Below are positions 33,521 through 44,526 of a DNA stretch of 64,000 nt, piece after piece. Position 1 is the first letter of the stretch. Every line of letters starts with the position of its first letter. A model generated the notes under the pieces. It was not told the DNA's origin and searched no databases. It saw only the letters and a list, made by a program, of their open reading frames with translations. This DNA is from Bin87 sp965217175 (GTDB lineage: Bacteria; Chloroflexota; Dehalococcoidia; Lucifugimonadales; UBA3495). The stretch is from assembly GCA_965217175.1 (NCBI GenBank), contig OZ244251.1:1798001-1862000 (forward strand), given 5' to 3'. Position numbers and translations under genes: made by a program.

Positions 33521-34888
33521 ATGGGCGCGACTGAAATGGTGGCAAAGTGGATCGTGGACACGACCTACGAGGACATACCGCCGGACGCGATTCGCGTGGC
33601 CAACGAGTCCTGCTTTGATTTGCTGGGCGTGATACTGGCCGGGTCTACGCAAAAGGTGGGGGACATAATCCGGAGCTACGCGAGTGAGTTGGGCGGTACT
33701 GAAGAAGCGACGATTTTGGCCTCTGGCGAGCGAACGTCGGTGCTCAACGCGGCGCTGGTCAATGGAACCATGGGCCATGCGCTGGATTATGATGACTTTG
33801 GTGGCTTCGGACACCCCACGGTGGCCATATTCCCGGCGTTGCTGGCGCTGGGCGAAAGTATCGGAGCCACTGGGCGCGACTTAATGGAAGCCTATATTGT
33901 GGGCTGCGAGGTGGGTTTGGCAGTGGATTACGCCACTCACTACCACAGCCAGCAGATGCACCGGGGTTTCCACAGCACGGCGATTCTGGGTCGGCTGGCG
34001 GCAGCGGCGGCCTGCGCCAAGCTGCTGAAGCTGGATCAGCAACAAACCTCCATGGCGTTGGGAATGGCCGGATCGATGGCTTCGGGCGTCATTCACAACT
34101 TCGGCACCATGACCAAGCCGCTGCACGCCGGCATGACCTGCCGCGACGGTGTCATGGCCGCTCAGTTGGCGCAACGGGGGTTCACGGCTGGAGAACAGAT
34201 TCTTGAGCATCCGGTGGGGTTCACGGCGACGGTCATTGGGGATGAACACACCGACCTGGAGGAAGCGGCCGGCAACCTCGGCAAGCCCTTCCGGGTTCAG
34301 GACGCCCTGGTCATCAAAAAGTACCCGTCCTGCGGGGGCAACCATGCCATGCTGGACAGCATCTTCGGCTTGATGCGGGAGCACGAATTTACTCACCGGG
34401 ACGTTGCCAACGCTGAGGTTGTGCAGTCGTTCGCATCGACCGTCATGCTCTATGAGGAGCCCGAATCGGACCTGAAAGGTAAGTTCAGCGCGAAGTACAA
34501 CATGGCCGCGGCGCTGGTGGATGGTGTGGTCGATATCGACACCTTCACCGACGAGAAAATTGCCGAGCAGGACATGCAGGACATGATGGAACGCGTGGGG
34601 ATGCGCGTGCAGTCCAAGTGGGAAATCGGCGGCGGTACGGTGTCCAAGGGTGTGCCGATCCGGATTACGCTGAACGACGGCCGCGTGTTTGAACACGAGA
34701 CACCGCGCGGTGAGATTCTGGGTAGTCAGGTCAACCCGTGGGGGATGGATAATATCACCGGTAAATTCCGCGAAAACGCGGGTCGGGTGCTTGCCGGAGA
34801 ACGCATCGAAGACGCCGTTCGTCAGTGGCAGGACGTTACGGGCGTTGACGACGTGAGTGCGGCGATACGCAGTACACTGGTGAAGTAA
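33521..34888 (+). CDS. MmgE/PrpD-family protein
   Basis: A 455-residue protein of the MmgE/PrpD (2-methylcitrate dehydratase/aconitate decarboxylase-like) family. Visible signatures: CFDLLGVILAGST, NGTMGHALDYDDFGGFGHPT (the family hallmark near residues 86-105), VGCEVGLAVDYATHY, GFHSTAILGRLAAAAAC, KPLHAGMTCRDGVMAAQLAQ and KKYPSCGGNHAML. Full length. Members dehydrate, decarboxylate or isomerise tricarboxylic or related acids, and the substrate here is not known. AAGGAGG precedes the ATG; a strong terminator follows 27 bp after the stop. Confidence 0.93.
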   Translation: MGATEMVAKWIVDTTYEDIPPDAIRVANESCFDLLGVILAGSTQKVGDIIRSYASELGGTEEATILASGERTSVLNAALVNGTMGHALDYDDFGGFGHPTVAIFPALLALGESIGATGRDLMEAYIVGCEVGLAVDYATHYHSQQMHRGFHSTAILGRLAAAAACAKLLKLDQQQTSMALGMAGSMASGVIHNFGTMTKPLHAGMTCRDGVMAAQLAQRGFTAGEQILEHPVGFTATVIGDEHTDLEEAAGNLGKPFRVQDALVIKKYPSCGGNHAMLDSIFGLMREHEFTHRDVANAEVVQSFASTVMLYEEPESDLKGKFSAKYNMAAALVDGVVDIDTFTDEKIAEQDMQDMMERVGMRVQSKWEIGGGTVSKGVPIRITLNDGRVFEHETPRGEILGSQVNPWGMDNITGKFRENAGRVLAGERIEDAVRQWQDVTGVDDVSAAIRSTLVK

Positions 34889-34915
34889 CCCAACCGGTCA
34901 TCAGGCTGACGTTTA

Positions 34916-34942
34916 GGGGAGGCAACTTTGCCTCCCCTTTTT
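34916..34942 (+). terminator. Intrinsic terminator of the MmgE/PrpD gene
   Basis: GGGGAGGC (34916-34923), loop AACTTT, GCCTCCCC (34930-34937) and five T form a textbook rho-independent terminator. Confidence 0.92.
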
Positions 34943-35004
34943 GCTGGGAGTCGGACGCAGCGACTTTTGTGTGCTGGATACTGGTCGGGCGCTGTCGGGC
35001 TCAA

Positions 35005-35805
35005 TCAGAGGCCAGACACTCCGGTTGTCTGCGGTGGCAATGTGTCGATAGAATCTCTGCGGATTGCCAGGCGGCGACGATACGCCGCGCTATCCTGGAG
35101 CACCACGATACTAAAGATGGTCACCAACAGGAAGAACAAGTAGACGTACACGCCGATGGCCGATGCAATAGCGGCTCGCCCGGACACCAATCGCCTGGTG
35201 CCGGGTGCGGGGTCGTTCAGCTTCCGCGACTGGGCGAAGGTCAACCACAACAAAAGGAAGGTCAGTGCCGAGGTCGCCAACCACGACCAAACGGCGAATC
35301 CGACTACCAATTGCGCTACGGCTGCCGCGCCGACGCCCGCCAGCGCGACGATCGGGGCGGTGCGCCATCCGGAGAGGCTTCGCCGGCCTGAGGCGCAATA
35401 GATGGCCATCAAAAGCAGCGTGGCGACGATGCTCGCGCCCGCCGGCAGTAATACCGGATTGGTCCATGAGTCGAAAAAATGCGCCGCGGTTGCGCCGGCC
35501 CAGACGTGATACGCCAGGACCGGGACGGCGGTCAGCGCCGGCGGCACGCGGGGCGCGATGAATACGACGATCAGTAGGCCCAACAACCAGGCGGCGGCTA
35601 TAATCGGGTAGCTCAGCCAGCCGGCGCCTTCGAGTAGGCCCAATCGCTGAAACCACCATGCTGCCGCCCCGGCTACGACTATGCCCAGTGCCAGCCAGAG
35701 GTACATTCCGGTGAATACGCGATGAGATGGCTCCGGTACCGCCTCATCCGCCGGGTGGTAGGAGTCGGGCTCGCGTGTTTTGGACGGTTGCGCCGGAATG
35801 GTCAT
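35005..35805 (-). CDS. BI-1-like multi-pass membrane protein, intact copy
   Basis: A 266-residue membrane protein with an Arg/Pro/Glu-rich cytosolic N-terminus (about 32 residues) and seven or so hydrophobic segments (MYLWLALGIVVAGAAAW, SYPIIAAAWLLGLLIVV, LPAGASIVATLLLMAIYC and others), resembling Bax inhibitor-1/YccA proteins. No catalytic function is known for bacterial members; calcium leak or protease modulation has been proposed. AGGAG, 6 bp before ATG 35805, is intact here but degraded in the broken paralogue upstream. The C-terminus lacks clear homology to YccA, so the family call is moderate. Confidence 0.65.
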   Translation of the reverse strand: MTIPAQPSKTREPDSYHPADEAVPEPSHRVFTGMYLWLALGIVVAGAAAWWFQRLGLLEGAGWLSYPIIAAAWLLGLLIVVFIAPRVPPALTAVPVLAYHVWAGATAAHFFDSWTNPVLLPAGASIVATLLLMAIYCASGRRSLSGWRTAPIVALAGVGAAAVAQLVVGFAVWSWLATSALTFLLLWLTFAQSRKLNDPAPGTRRLVSGRAAIASAIGVYVYLFFLLVTIFSIVVLQDSAAYRRRLAIRRDSIDTLPPQTTGVSGL

Positions 35806-35920
35806 GTGCATCTCCTATTGAGCGACGGGTTGGATCAGCTCGGATAGCGATGTGACAGCGGGTTGGCCGGCAGCTGTTCAGCCACCGACCGACGGGAAGC
35901 GGGTTTGCGGTTCGAGGCGG
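35782..35920 (-). repeat. Direct repeat copy A (leader of intact BI-1-like gene)
   Basis: About 140 bp covering the first codons (MTIPAQPS) and the whole upstream region of the intact gene. It is close to identical to 36739-36885, with scattered substitutions and small indels. It marks a tandem duplication of gene plus leader. Confidence 0.85.
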
Positions 35921-35929
35921 AAAGGAAGG

Positions 35930-36762
35930 TTACTTCGGTGGGTCGCCGGTCCGAGTGTAATGCTTGCCTACCAACCGACGCGCAAATATTGGGTGTCGCT
36001 GGAAAACGTAGTTGGTCTGTACATTGGTTAATACTTGGAAAATGGAGCCTTCGTTGACCATGGAGTTGATGGAGAAGGTGGCGAAATTTACGTACAGTCC
36101 AATGGTGCCACGGATTGCAACCTGGTTTACCGGAAAGGAGGCGTTCGTCCAGACCGCTTCGATGGCCGAGGTCTGCATGGAGTTGATACCCACACCAACC
36201 AATAACAGCGACAGGGGCGGGAGTATCAAACTCAACGTCCATCCCCAAAATCCAGATCCGATGAATATATTAACGGCCGCGGCGATGGCAATCGCAATGG
36301 CGGCCACGGCGAGCAGCGACAGGCGGATGTACAGGTTTCGGCCGGTGGAGAGGGTAATCGTCGCCGTGACACCGTAAAGCACTGCGCTTAATGCACACGC
36401 CAGCACTATCGATCCGTAGGTGTAGCTGCCCAATAACAAAGCGGCCATCACCCGCCCATAGCGCTCAGGCCCAAGTAGAGTAGAGCCGAGGCCGGCCCGG
36501 AAGTGAGGCGGACCAACAGGCTCAGACTAAACAGGGCGACGAACCATCCCCCTATGGTGAAGATGTAGATGAAAAGCCCGCTGTCAGCGAAGAGGCCGGA
36601 CCGCTGGGCGAACCAGGCTACAACGCCCAGCACCGCAAAACCCAAGGCGTTGTACAAATACATCCTGGGCATGGCTGCCTTGAATATTTCGTAACCCCGT
36701 TCGGCGTCTGCATCGAAGTTGCTGGACGACGGTGACCGGGACGGTTGCGCCGGAATGGTCAT
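35930..36762 (-). pseudogene. BI-1-like membrane protein, frameshifted copy
   Basis: A second BI-1-like gene split into two overlapping frames. The first 104 codons (MTIPAQPSRS... to LYLGLSAMGG) stop at TGA 36450-36448; the remaining homologous part (MAALLLGSYTYGS... IGLYVNFATF) continues in the -1 frame from 36451/36448 to 35930. One base is missing near the GGGCGGGTGATGG junction. Its ribosome site is GCGAG where the intact copy has AGGAG. Decay after duplication is the simplest reading; alternatives are a sequencing error in the G-rich run or two coupled half-proteins (TGATG overlap). Confidence 0.75.
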
Positions 36763-36885
36763 GTGCGTCTCGCATTGAGCGACGGGTTGGGTCAGCTCGG
36801 ATTGCGATGTGACAACAGGTTGGCCGGCAGCTGTTCAGCCACCGGCCGGCGGGACGCGGGACGCGGGTTTACGGTTCTAGCCGGA
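36739..36885 (-). repeat. Direct repeat copy B (leader of broken BI-1-like gene)
   Basis: Counterpart of 35782-35920. It reaches into the last codons of the MOSC gene, so the ancestral order was MOSC then one BI-1-like gene, duplicated together with the MOSC tail. Confidence 0.85.
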
Positions 36886-37306
36886 TGGTGTCGCCGATGT
36901 TAATCTCGCCGCCCTGCAGGACAACCGTCAGTATGCCCCTCCGGCCAAAGATTTCCTTTTGCAAACCGGGGATGAGGGCGTCCATTTTCTGACAGGGTTC
37001 GCAGTCGCCGGTAACTTCCAGCGTAACGTGGTTGTCGGAGCTGCCGATGAAGAAGACGTGGCCCTGGGTGGCCTGGGACAGATCCATCCCGGTTACGGTG
37101 ATATTTTCCTTGACCTGTCCGGGTTCCAGACCGTAGCGATCCAGCGTTTCTTTGTCCATGACCAGGACCTGACGCAGGTTACGCGGGTTTCGACTCCGGT
37201 CGCCCTCCAACCCTTCTGCGGAAACGGCGCGGGCAGAATCCACGGGGTCGGGAGGAGTGCCCTTAACGCGGGCGATGTGAAGATTGACGATGCTGCCGGA
37301 TTGCAT
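36869..37306 (-). CDS. MOSC-domain protein
   Basis: A 145-residue single MOSC domain (molybdenum cofactor sulfurase C-terminal, predicted sulfur carrier). Signatures: VNLHIARVKGTPP, SAEGLEGDRSRNPRNLRQV, and the conserved cysteine region EVTGDCEPCQKMDALIPG, with the sulfur-binding Cys in GDCEPC. Stand-alone MOSC proteins bind pterin/molybdopterin or act in N-hydroxylated base reduction. AAGGAGG precedes the start. No molybdoenzyme gene is close. Confidence 0.92.
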   Translation of the reverse strand: MQSGSIVNLHIARVKGTPPDPVDSARAVSAEGLEGDRSRNPRNLRQVLVMDKETLDRYGLEPGQVKENITVTGMDLSQATQGHVFFIGSSDNHVTLEVTGDCEPCQKMDALIPGLQKEIFGRRGILTVVLQGGEINIGDTIRLEP

Positions 37307-37484
37307 TGATTGCCTCCTTGAGTTGGCTGTGAACCAGCTGGGGCATGTTGATGGCTGGATTGTAAGGTACAGCGGGAAAGATTGGCAAACCGAGATTGAA
37401 AAACCGGGTGCACGTTACATCACCGTGTTCTCCGCCGATAGTGTTCTCCGCCCACAGTGAAGGTCAAATACGTACCCGGGGTTT

Positions 37485-37513
37485 TTGCCGGCGACCCACC
37501 GGTTGGGTAGAAT
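37485..37513 (+). promoter_or_regulatory. Candidate promoter of the enoyl-CoA hydratase gene
   Basis: TTGCCG (37485-37490), exactly 17 bp, then TAGAAT (37508-37513). Transcripts would start near 37520, just before a strong hairpin. Confidence 0.55.
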
Positions 37514-37527
37514 GATCGGCAATCTGG

Positions 37528-37550
37528 GCCCCGGTCGATAAGACCGGGGC
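37528..37550 (+). promoter_or_regulatory. 5'-leader stem-loop before the enoyl-CoA hydratase gene
   Basis: A perfect 9-bp stem GCCCCGGTC / GACCGGGGC with loop GATAA, placed at the expected 5' end of the mRNA and 16 bp before the ATG. There is no T-tract, so it is not a terminator; it may stabilise the mRNA or control translation. Confidence 0.6.
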
Positions 37551-37566
37551 ATTGCGAGGGACTGCT

Positions 37567-38418
37567 ATGGCTTACGAATTTATCAAGACGGATGTGGTGG
37601 ATGGTGTGTTGGTGATGACGATGCACGACCCTCCGACCCGCAATGCGCTGGGGCCGGATATGGCCGCTGAAATGTTCGAGAGGCTCGACGAGTTTGAGAA
37701 CAATCCGGAGGAGAGGGTGTTGCTGCTGACCGGAACGGAACCGTCGTTTTGCTCGGGAGCCAACGTGCGCGGTTTCCGCCAGCGAATTGAGGATCGCGAG
37801 AGTCAAGAGGAGCCTGAACCCCTGACCTGGGGCAAGATGGAGTACATGCTGGGTCGGCATAGCAACGTGGAAGCCGGCCCCCGCGTGAACTTTGTCCCCT
37901 TGCGGATCCATGATTTGCAGAAGCCTTCGATAGCGGCCGTGAACGGACCGGCAGCCGGGGTGGGCTGCGGTCTGGCCCTGTCGTGCGACATTCGGGTGGT
38001 GGGCGACAGCGGCCGGTTGTCGGAGCGGTTTGTGTTGAACGGGCTGATTCCGGGGGACGGAAGTTGCTGGCAGTTACCCAAACTTATCGGTACCAGCAAT
38101 ACCCTGCTGCTCCAGTACACGGGTGACTGGATGGGTGGTGAAGATGCGGTGCGCATTGGTTTGGCGAGCAAAAGCTTCCCGGATGACCAGCTGATGGAAG
38201 GCGCCGTGGAACTGGCAACTCGCATTGCCAATGGTCCGACGGTGGCGCATTCGTTGACCAAGTATCTGGTTCAGCAGAGCATGGGTTTGACGTTCCGTGA
38301 GGCGCTGGAGATGGCATCGGCGGCCCAGGAGCACGTACGCCGCACTGAAGACCACAAAATAGCGGTGCAGTGGTTCCTGGACAAGAACCGGGGTATGCCT
38401 CCGTTCGTGGGTCGCTAG
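37567..38418 (+). CDS. Enoyl-CoA hydratase/isomerase family protein
   Basis: A 283-residue crotonase-fold protein. The oxyanion-hole regions are PSFCSGANVRGF and VNGPAAGVGCGLALSCDIRV; NGLIPGDGSCWQLPKLIG corresponds to the second active-site segment. One catalytic Glu position is kept (LSERF) while the second, usually Glu in LTGD-type helices, is not obvious (LLLQYTGDWM). Hydration of a standard enoyl-CoA is therefore uncertain; an isomerase, hydrolase or related role is possible. It stands alone between the MOSC gene and the 23S unit. Confidence 0.9.
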   Translation: MAYEFIKTDVVDGVLVMTMHDPPTRNALGPDMAAEMFERLDEFENNPEERVLLLTGTEPSFCSGANVRGFRQRIEDRESQEEPEPLTWGKMEYMLGRHSNVEAGPRVNFVPLRIHDLQKPSIAAVNGPAAGVGCGLALSCDIRVVGDSGRLSERFVLNGLIPGDGSCWQLPKLIGTSNTLLLQYTGDWMGGEDAVRIGLASKSFPDDQLMEGAVELATRIANGPTVAHSLTKYLVQQSMGLTFREALEMASAAQEHVRRTEDHKIAVQWFLDKNRGMPPFVGR

Positions 38419-38505
38419 GAGGTTTGAACCGGCGCTATGGGGGTAAATGGGCAACGTGGTAGCAGGCTGGTGGCGTGGAGTGGGTGTGGAGAATTAATTG
38501 ACCCC

Positions 38506-38534
38506 TTGACGGGATACCATGTTGTGACTATACT
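38506..38534 (+). promoter_or_regulatory. 23S rRNA promoter
   Basis: TTGACG (38506-38511), exactly 17 bp, then TATACT (38529-38534): the strongest promoter in the region, about 160 bp before the mature 23S. It shows that 23S is transcribed independently of any 16S. Confidence 0.8.
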
Positions 38535-38618
38535 CCGTTGTTACCGATTGGGCGAAGGGCTGTTTTAGACAGACGGCCCGCACCACCGGCGGAAACGCCG
38601 AGCAGGTTGAGCCAATTG

Positions 38619-38631
38619 GGCTGTTTAACAA
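38619..38631 (+). promoter_or_regulatory. boxA-like antitermination site in the 23S leader
   Basis: GGCTGTTTAACAA closely matches the E. coli rrn boxA TGCTCTTTAACAA. It is likely the NusB/NusE loading site for rRNA antitermination. Confidence 0.6.
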
Positions 38632-38666
38632 CTGAATAGGAAGTTTTGAACTGTAAGAACCGAGTC
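38630..38666 (+). other. Upstream arm of the pre-23S processing stem
   Basis: AACTGAATAGGAAGT, TTTGAACT and GAACCGAGTC pair with GGCTCGGTTC (41766-41775) and AGTTCAAACTTCC-TGTTCAGTT (41804-41825) downstream of 23S. Adjacent to the mature ends, TAGCGTGGGTCAAAT (38685-38699) is perfectly complementary to 41733-41747. The stem encloses 23S only, as an RNase III-type precursor stem. Confidence 0.75.
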
Positions 38667-38691
38667 TAGTGAATTTGAAGTTCCTAGCGTG

Positions 38692-41741
<3,050 letters not shown>

Positions 41742-41837
41742 ACGCTAAGAGCTTCTAATTCTCTTGGCTCGGTTCGGATTGTTTCGAAATAGAAATCATT
41801 CCAAGTTCAAACTTCCTGTTCAGTTACGGCACTTCAG

Positions 41838-41912
41838 TGCGGGGTGGAGCAGTGGCAGCTCGTCGGGCTCATAACCCGAAGGTCGTTGGTTCGAGTCCAA
41901 CCCCCGCTACCA
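41838..41912 (+). tRNA. Initiator tRNA-fMet (CAT)
   Basis: A 75-nt cloverleaf with encoded CCA. The anticodon is CAT in CGGGCTCATAACCCG. Initiator hallmarks: three G-C pairs in the anticodon stem (GGG/CCC) and a mismatched first pair (U1-U72: TGCGGGG against CCCCGCT). It is 96 nt behind 23S, outside the processing stem and before the terminator, so it is the last gene of the 23S transcript. Confidence 0.96.
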
Positions 41913-41928
41913 AATGAGTAACTAAATT

Positions 41929-41957
41929 GGCCCCGGCGTTACACCGGGGCCTTTCTC
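41929..41957 (+). terminator. Intrinsic terminator of the 23S-tRNA unit
   Basis: GGCCCCGG (41929-41936), a 7-nt loop, CCGGGGCC (41944-41951), then TTTCTC. A perfect 8-bp GC stem. Confidence 0.88.
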
Positions 41958-41989
41958 TGTTCCAGACAGCGCTCCAAAGGAGCCTTACT

Positions 41990-42817
41990 TTGAAACGCGC
42001 CGAGTACTTGGCCGATGACCAAGTTGCCCGGTTCGTGGAATGGTCACGCCACCTGGTTCGCGGCGTGTGGCGACTGGAACATTCCTGGAAGGGCAAGGGT
42101 CCGGAGTTTCGCTGTTCTTCGCTGTATGAAGCGTACCAGTCCTACCGATGGCCAAATTCATCCTCGGGCCAAATCTTCCGCCAAACCGTTGAGACCTTTG
42201 ACGAATGTCGCCAGACCTTCGATAAAATCGGGATTATCGATACCCCTGACCGCCAGCGCAAGTTCGTCGACACCGCCCGATCGGTAGCGAGGAGGGGCGG
42301 AATCAACCTCCCCACGTTGGGTCGCTGGGAGCGCACGTAACCCTCGCAGCTTCAGTTGCTTATCTCAGAGGCCAGGCTCAAGCTCAACCCTGCAACCGCC
42401 GATACCGATGATTTGGACGATGTCCCCTACATGGGATCGGGGTTCAGCAAGATCTGCTCTGCACTGATTGCGGACCTGCCCATCTACGACAGCAGGGTTG
42501 CCTGCGCGTTGGCCTGCCTGGTGCGGCTGTATTGCCAGGACACCGGGCTAGCCAGTGCCCCTCACCCGCTCGAATCCGGTGCCCCCAGTGCGCGGAGCCG
42601 GGGCGAGCGGTGCTCGTCGCCGAAATCGTATGCGTCGCAAAAGTCCAAGTACGCGCGTACCAACCTGGCGGCGGCATGGCTCTAGCTGCGCTTGGTGGAA
42701 GATCCCGGCGAGTTTTCAGCTGTCCCCGTGCATCTGCGGAGTCATGCGCTGCAATCCGCGCTGTTCATGCTGAGCTATATCCGCCTGACCAGCGGCGCCA
42801 TCAAAAAACCCCGATGA
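41990..42817 (+). pseudogene. Hypothetical protein interrupted by two in-frame stops
   Basis: One continuous frame of 276 codons from TTG 41990 (AAAGGAG 7 bp upstream) to TGA 42817, broken by TAA 42338-42340 and TAG 42683-42685. All three segments keep protein-like sequence: LVRGVWRLEHSWKGKGPEFR and FRCSSLYEAY, then NPATADTDDLDDVPYMGSGF, PIYDSRVACALACLVRLYC and KYARTNLAAAWL, then LVEDPGEF and HALQSALFMLSYIRL. From memory these resemble one uncharacterised bacterial family spread by horizontal transfer. Since no frameshift has accumulated, the stops are recent, or, less likely, are read through. Function unknown. Confidence 0.72.
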
Positions 42818-42830
42818 TTCCGGGGCTTTA
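42803..42830 (+). terminator. Terminator behind the interrupted gene
   Basis: CCCCG (42809-42813), 7-nt loop, CGGGG (42821-42825), flanked by A6 on the left and CTTTA on the right. It overlaps the final TGA of the interrupted gene. Confidence 0.6.
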
Positions 42831-42869
42831 GCGTTTTATTCGGTGGTGCGGCCCGTCAGGTTACGTCGA

Positions 42870-43012
42870 AGATCCAACGCGCCACCTGGAAGGCAATCCC
42901 GGGCAGCACGTCCTCGCCGGAGACCGTCGTGGTTGGGTATGGCCGCTGTTGCCGGAGCGGCCTGGGTTGCGGCTAAAGGCCGGGTTGACCGGTTGGTGTT
43001 GGTGTCGGCAAC
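42870..43012 (+). other. Possible alpha/beta-hydrolase remnant
   Basis: In the 207-bp gap before the small monooxygenase gene, the plus-strand frame reads LGMAAVAGAAWVAAKGRVDRLVLVSAT, which (in two pieces) resembles the segment after the nucleophile elbow of alpha/beta hydrolases (VDRLVLVSA). There is no start, serine elbow or catalytic His. It may be a gene fossil or chance; the rest of the gap shows nothing. Confidence 0.25.
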
Positions 43013-43024
43013 CTGCTCCGATCG

Positions 43025-43351
43025 TCAATCTGCGGCTGCCACACCGGAGGTATCAAGGCGGTGCACCACCTCGTAGGTGTGAAACTCGCCGCCGCCGATC
43101 AGGAAGTCGGGCGGGCCGCCGGCGTGCGCTGAACGAAATGCGTCGCTGCGCGTCCAGGTCTGATGGTGTTCTTCCGTCTCCCAGTGAGTTACTACCAGAA
43201 ACTCCTCGTGATCCGGTGTCTTGGTCATTTTCCACAGCTCAAAGCTGACGAACCCAGGATGGTCCTGTACGGCTCCGCGCGCTTTGAACATGCTCTCCAG
43301 AGTGTCTCCATAACCGGTCTTGACTTTGATAAGGTTGGTAGCGATGAACAT
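43025..43351 (-). CDS. Antibiotic biosynthesis monooxygenase / HmoA-like protein
   Basis: A 108-residue dimeric ferredoxin-like (ABM) protein: MFIATNLIKVKTGYGD at the N-terminus, HPGFVSFELWKM, VVTHWETEEHHQTWTRS and FRSAHAG. The pattern matches IsdG/HmoA-type heme-degrading monooxygenases and related quinone monooxygenases; the heme-binding His cannot be assigned with certainty. The start ATG 43351 follows AAGGAGATCACC. It is the last gene of the minus-strand cassette containing two flavin monooxygenases and two CoA-transferases. Confidence 0.88.
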   Translation of the reverse strand: MFIATNLIKVKTGYGDTLESMFKARGAVQDHPGFVSFELWKMTKTPDHEEFLVVTHWETEEHHQTWTRSDAFRSAHAGGPPDFLIGGGEFHTYEVVHRLDTSGVAAAD

Positions 43352-43389
43352 GGTGATCTCCTTGTGTTGCCATCGGGGGGCAAGGATCG

Positions 43390-44490
43390 TTAGTCTGCGT
43401 TCAGGTCGTCCAATTGAGGCAAGGTTTCTTTGGCCAGCAACTCCAGGGAGCGCAGGCCCTTGCTCCGGTCGGCGCCCCAGTCGTGGCACAGCACCAGGAG
43501 CGTGCCGAATCCACCGGCATCGTCGGACAACTGGCGGATCTGACGGGCGCAATCGTCCGGATCTCCCACGATCCAGAAATTCTCCAGCATGTATTCGGGC
43601 GTCAGGGCGGAATTGGGCAAGTCGGGGCTGGTCTTGATGCCATCCAGTCCGCGCTGACCCTGGCCCAACAGCGGAATGAAGTACCGATTGAAGGTGTCAG
43701 CGGGCGGGCCGGTCATGACGTCCTGTACGGCCTGTTCGGTCGTTTCCCCGACGTAAACCTCGCGGGCGATGCGCCACTGGGAGCGGGAAACATCGCGGCC
43801 GCTGGTTTGAGCGCCGCGGGCGTAGGTGTCCCAATGGTTGGGGAGATGAGTGTGGTGCAGGAACAGGGTGCTCATGGGCCACCAACCCAGTTCGCCAGCG
43901 ACCTCCAGCGTTGGGGACGACGGACTGCTGCCGGCGACGGCGATGGGCGGATGAGGTTTCTGATAGGGTCTCATGTGGTAGGCAAGGCCCATTTCGGGGC
44001 GAGATGCGGGTAGCTTTACGTCGTAGTGTTCACCTTCGAAATGGAATTCGCCGGGGTTTTCGACCGTCCACATACTTACGATCAGCTCGGCAGCCTCGCG
44101 CATTCGGTTGCGCTGTTGCCCCGACATGCGGTCCATGCCGAACATTTCCGAGTCAGTGGGAACCCCTCCCGAACCGATTCCGAAGAAGAAACGTCCCCGG
44201 GCCAGATGATCCAGCATCGCCATGCGGTGGGCGATCATCACCGGGTCGTGGAAGGCCAGCAGGGAAACACCGGTGCCCATTACCAGATTCCTGGTGACGC
44301 CCAGGGCTCGGGCGATAAAGAGATCGGGGGCAGGCATGTTCTCCCACTCGGTGGTGAAATGCTCGCCAATCCAGGCTTCCGCATAACCCAATTCGTCGGC
44401 GAAAGACATCAGATCGAGGTCTTCGTCGTAGGTGTCGGCGTGCAGCCGACCCGGCGGGTGCAGGGGCATGTTGAACAGGCCGAGTTTCAT
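43390..44490 (-). CDS. LLM-class flavin-dependent oxidoreductase
   Basis: A 366-residue luciferase-like monooxygenase: MKLGLFNMPLHPPGR, AEAWIGEHFTTEWENMPAPD (EHF motif), GTGVSLLAFHDPV, ARGRFFFGIGSGGVPTDSEM, and KPHPPIAVAGSSPSS. The C-terminal half includes DDCARQIRQLSDDAGGFGTL, the usual barrel closure. It is one gene away from another paralogue (44527-45477) with low mutual similarity, so the two probably act on different substrates or successive steps. Substrate unknown. Confidence 0.9.
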   Translation of the reverse strand: MKLGLFNMPLHPPGRLHADTYDEDLDLMSFADELGYAEAWIGEHFTTEWENMPAPDLFIARALGVTRNLVMGTGVSLLAFHDPVMIAHRMAMLDHLARGRFFFGIGSGGVPTDSEMFGMDRMSGQQRNRMREAAELIVSMWTVENPGEFHFEGEHYDVKLPASRPEMGLAYHMRPYQKPHPPIAVAGSSPSSPTLEVAGELGWWPMSTLFLHHTHLPNHWDTYARGAQTSGRDVSRSQWRIAREVYVGETTEQAVQDVMTGPPADTFNRYFIPLLGQGQRGLDGIKTSPDLPNSALTPEYMLENFWIVGDPDDCARQIRQLSDDAGGFGTLLVLCHDWGADRSKGLRSLELLAKETLPQLDDLNAD

Positions 44491-44526
44491 GTTGGCGCTC
44501 CGGCGACAGGTGATGGTGGAGTGCAG

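Noticed and set aside
41742..41837. 5S rRNA between 23S and the tRNA
   Set aside because: The gap is only about 95 nt, lacks 5S consensus segments, and is largely used by the pre-23S processing stem.
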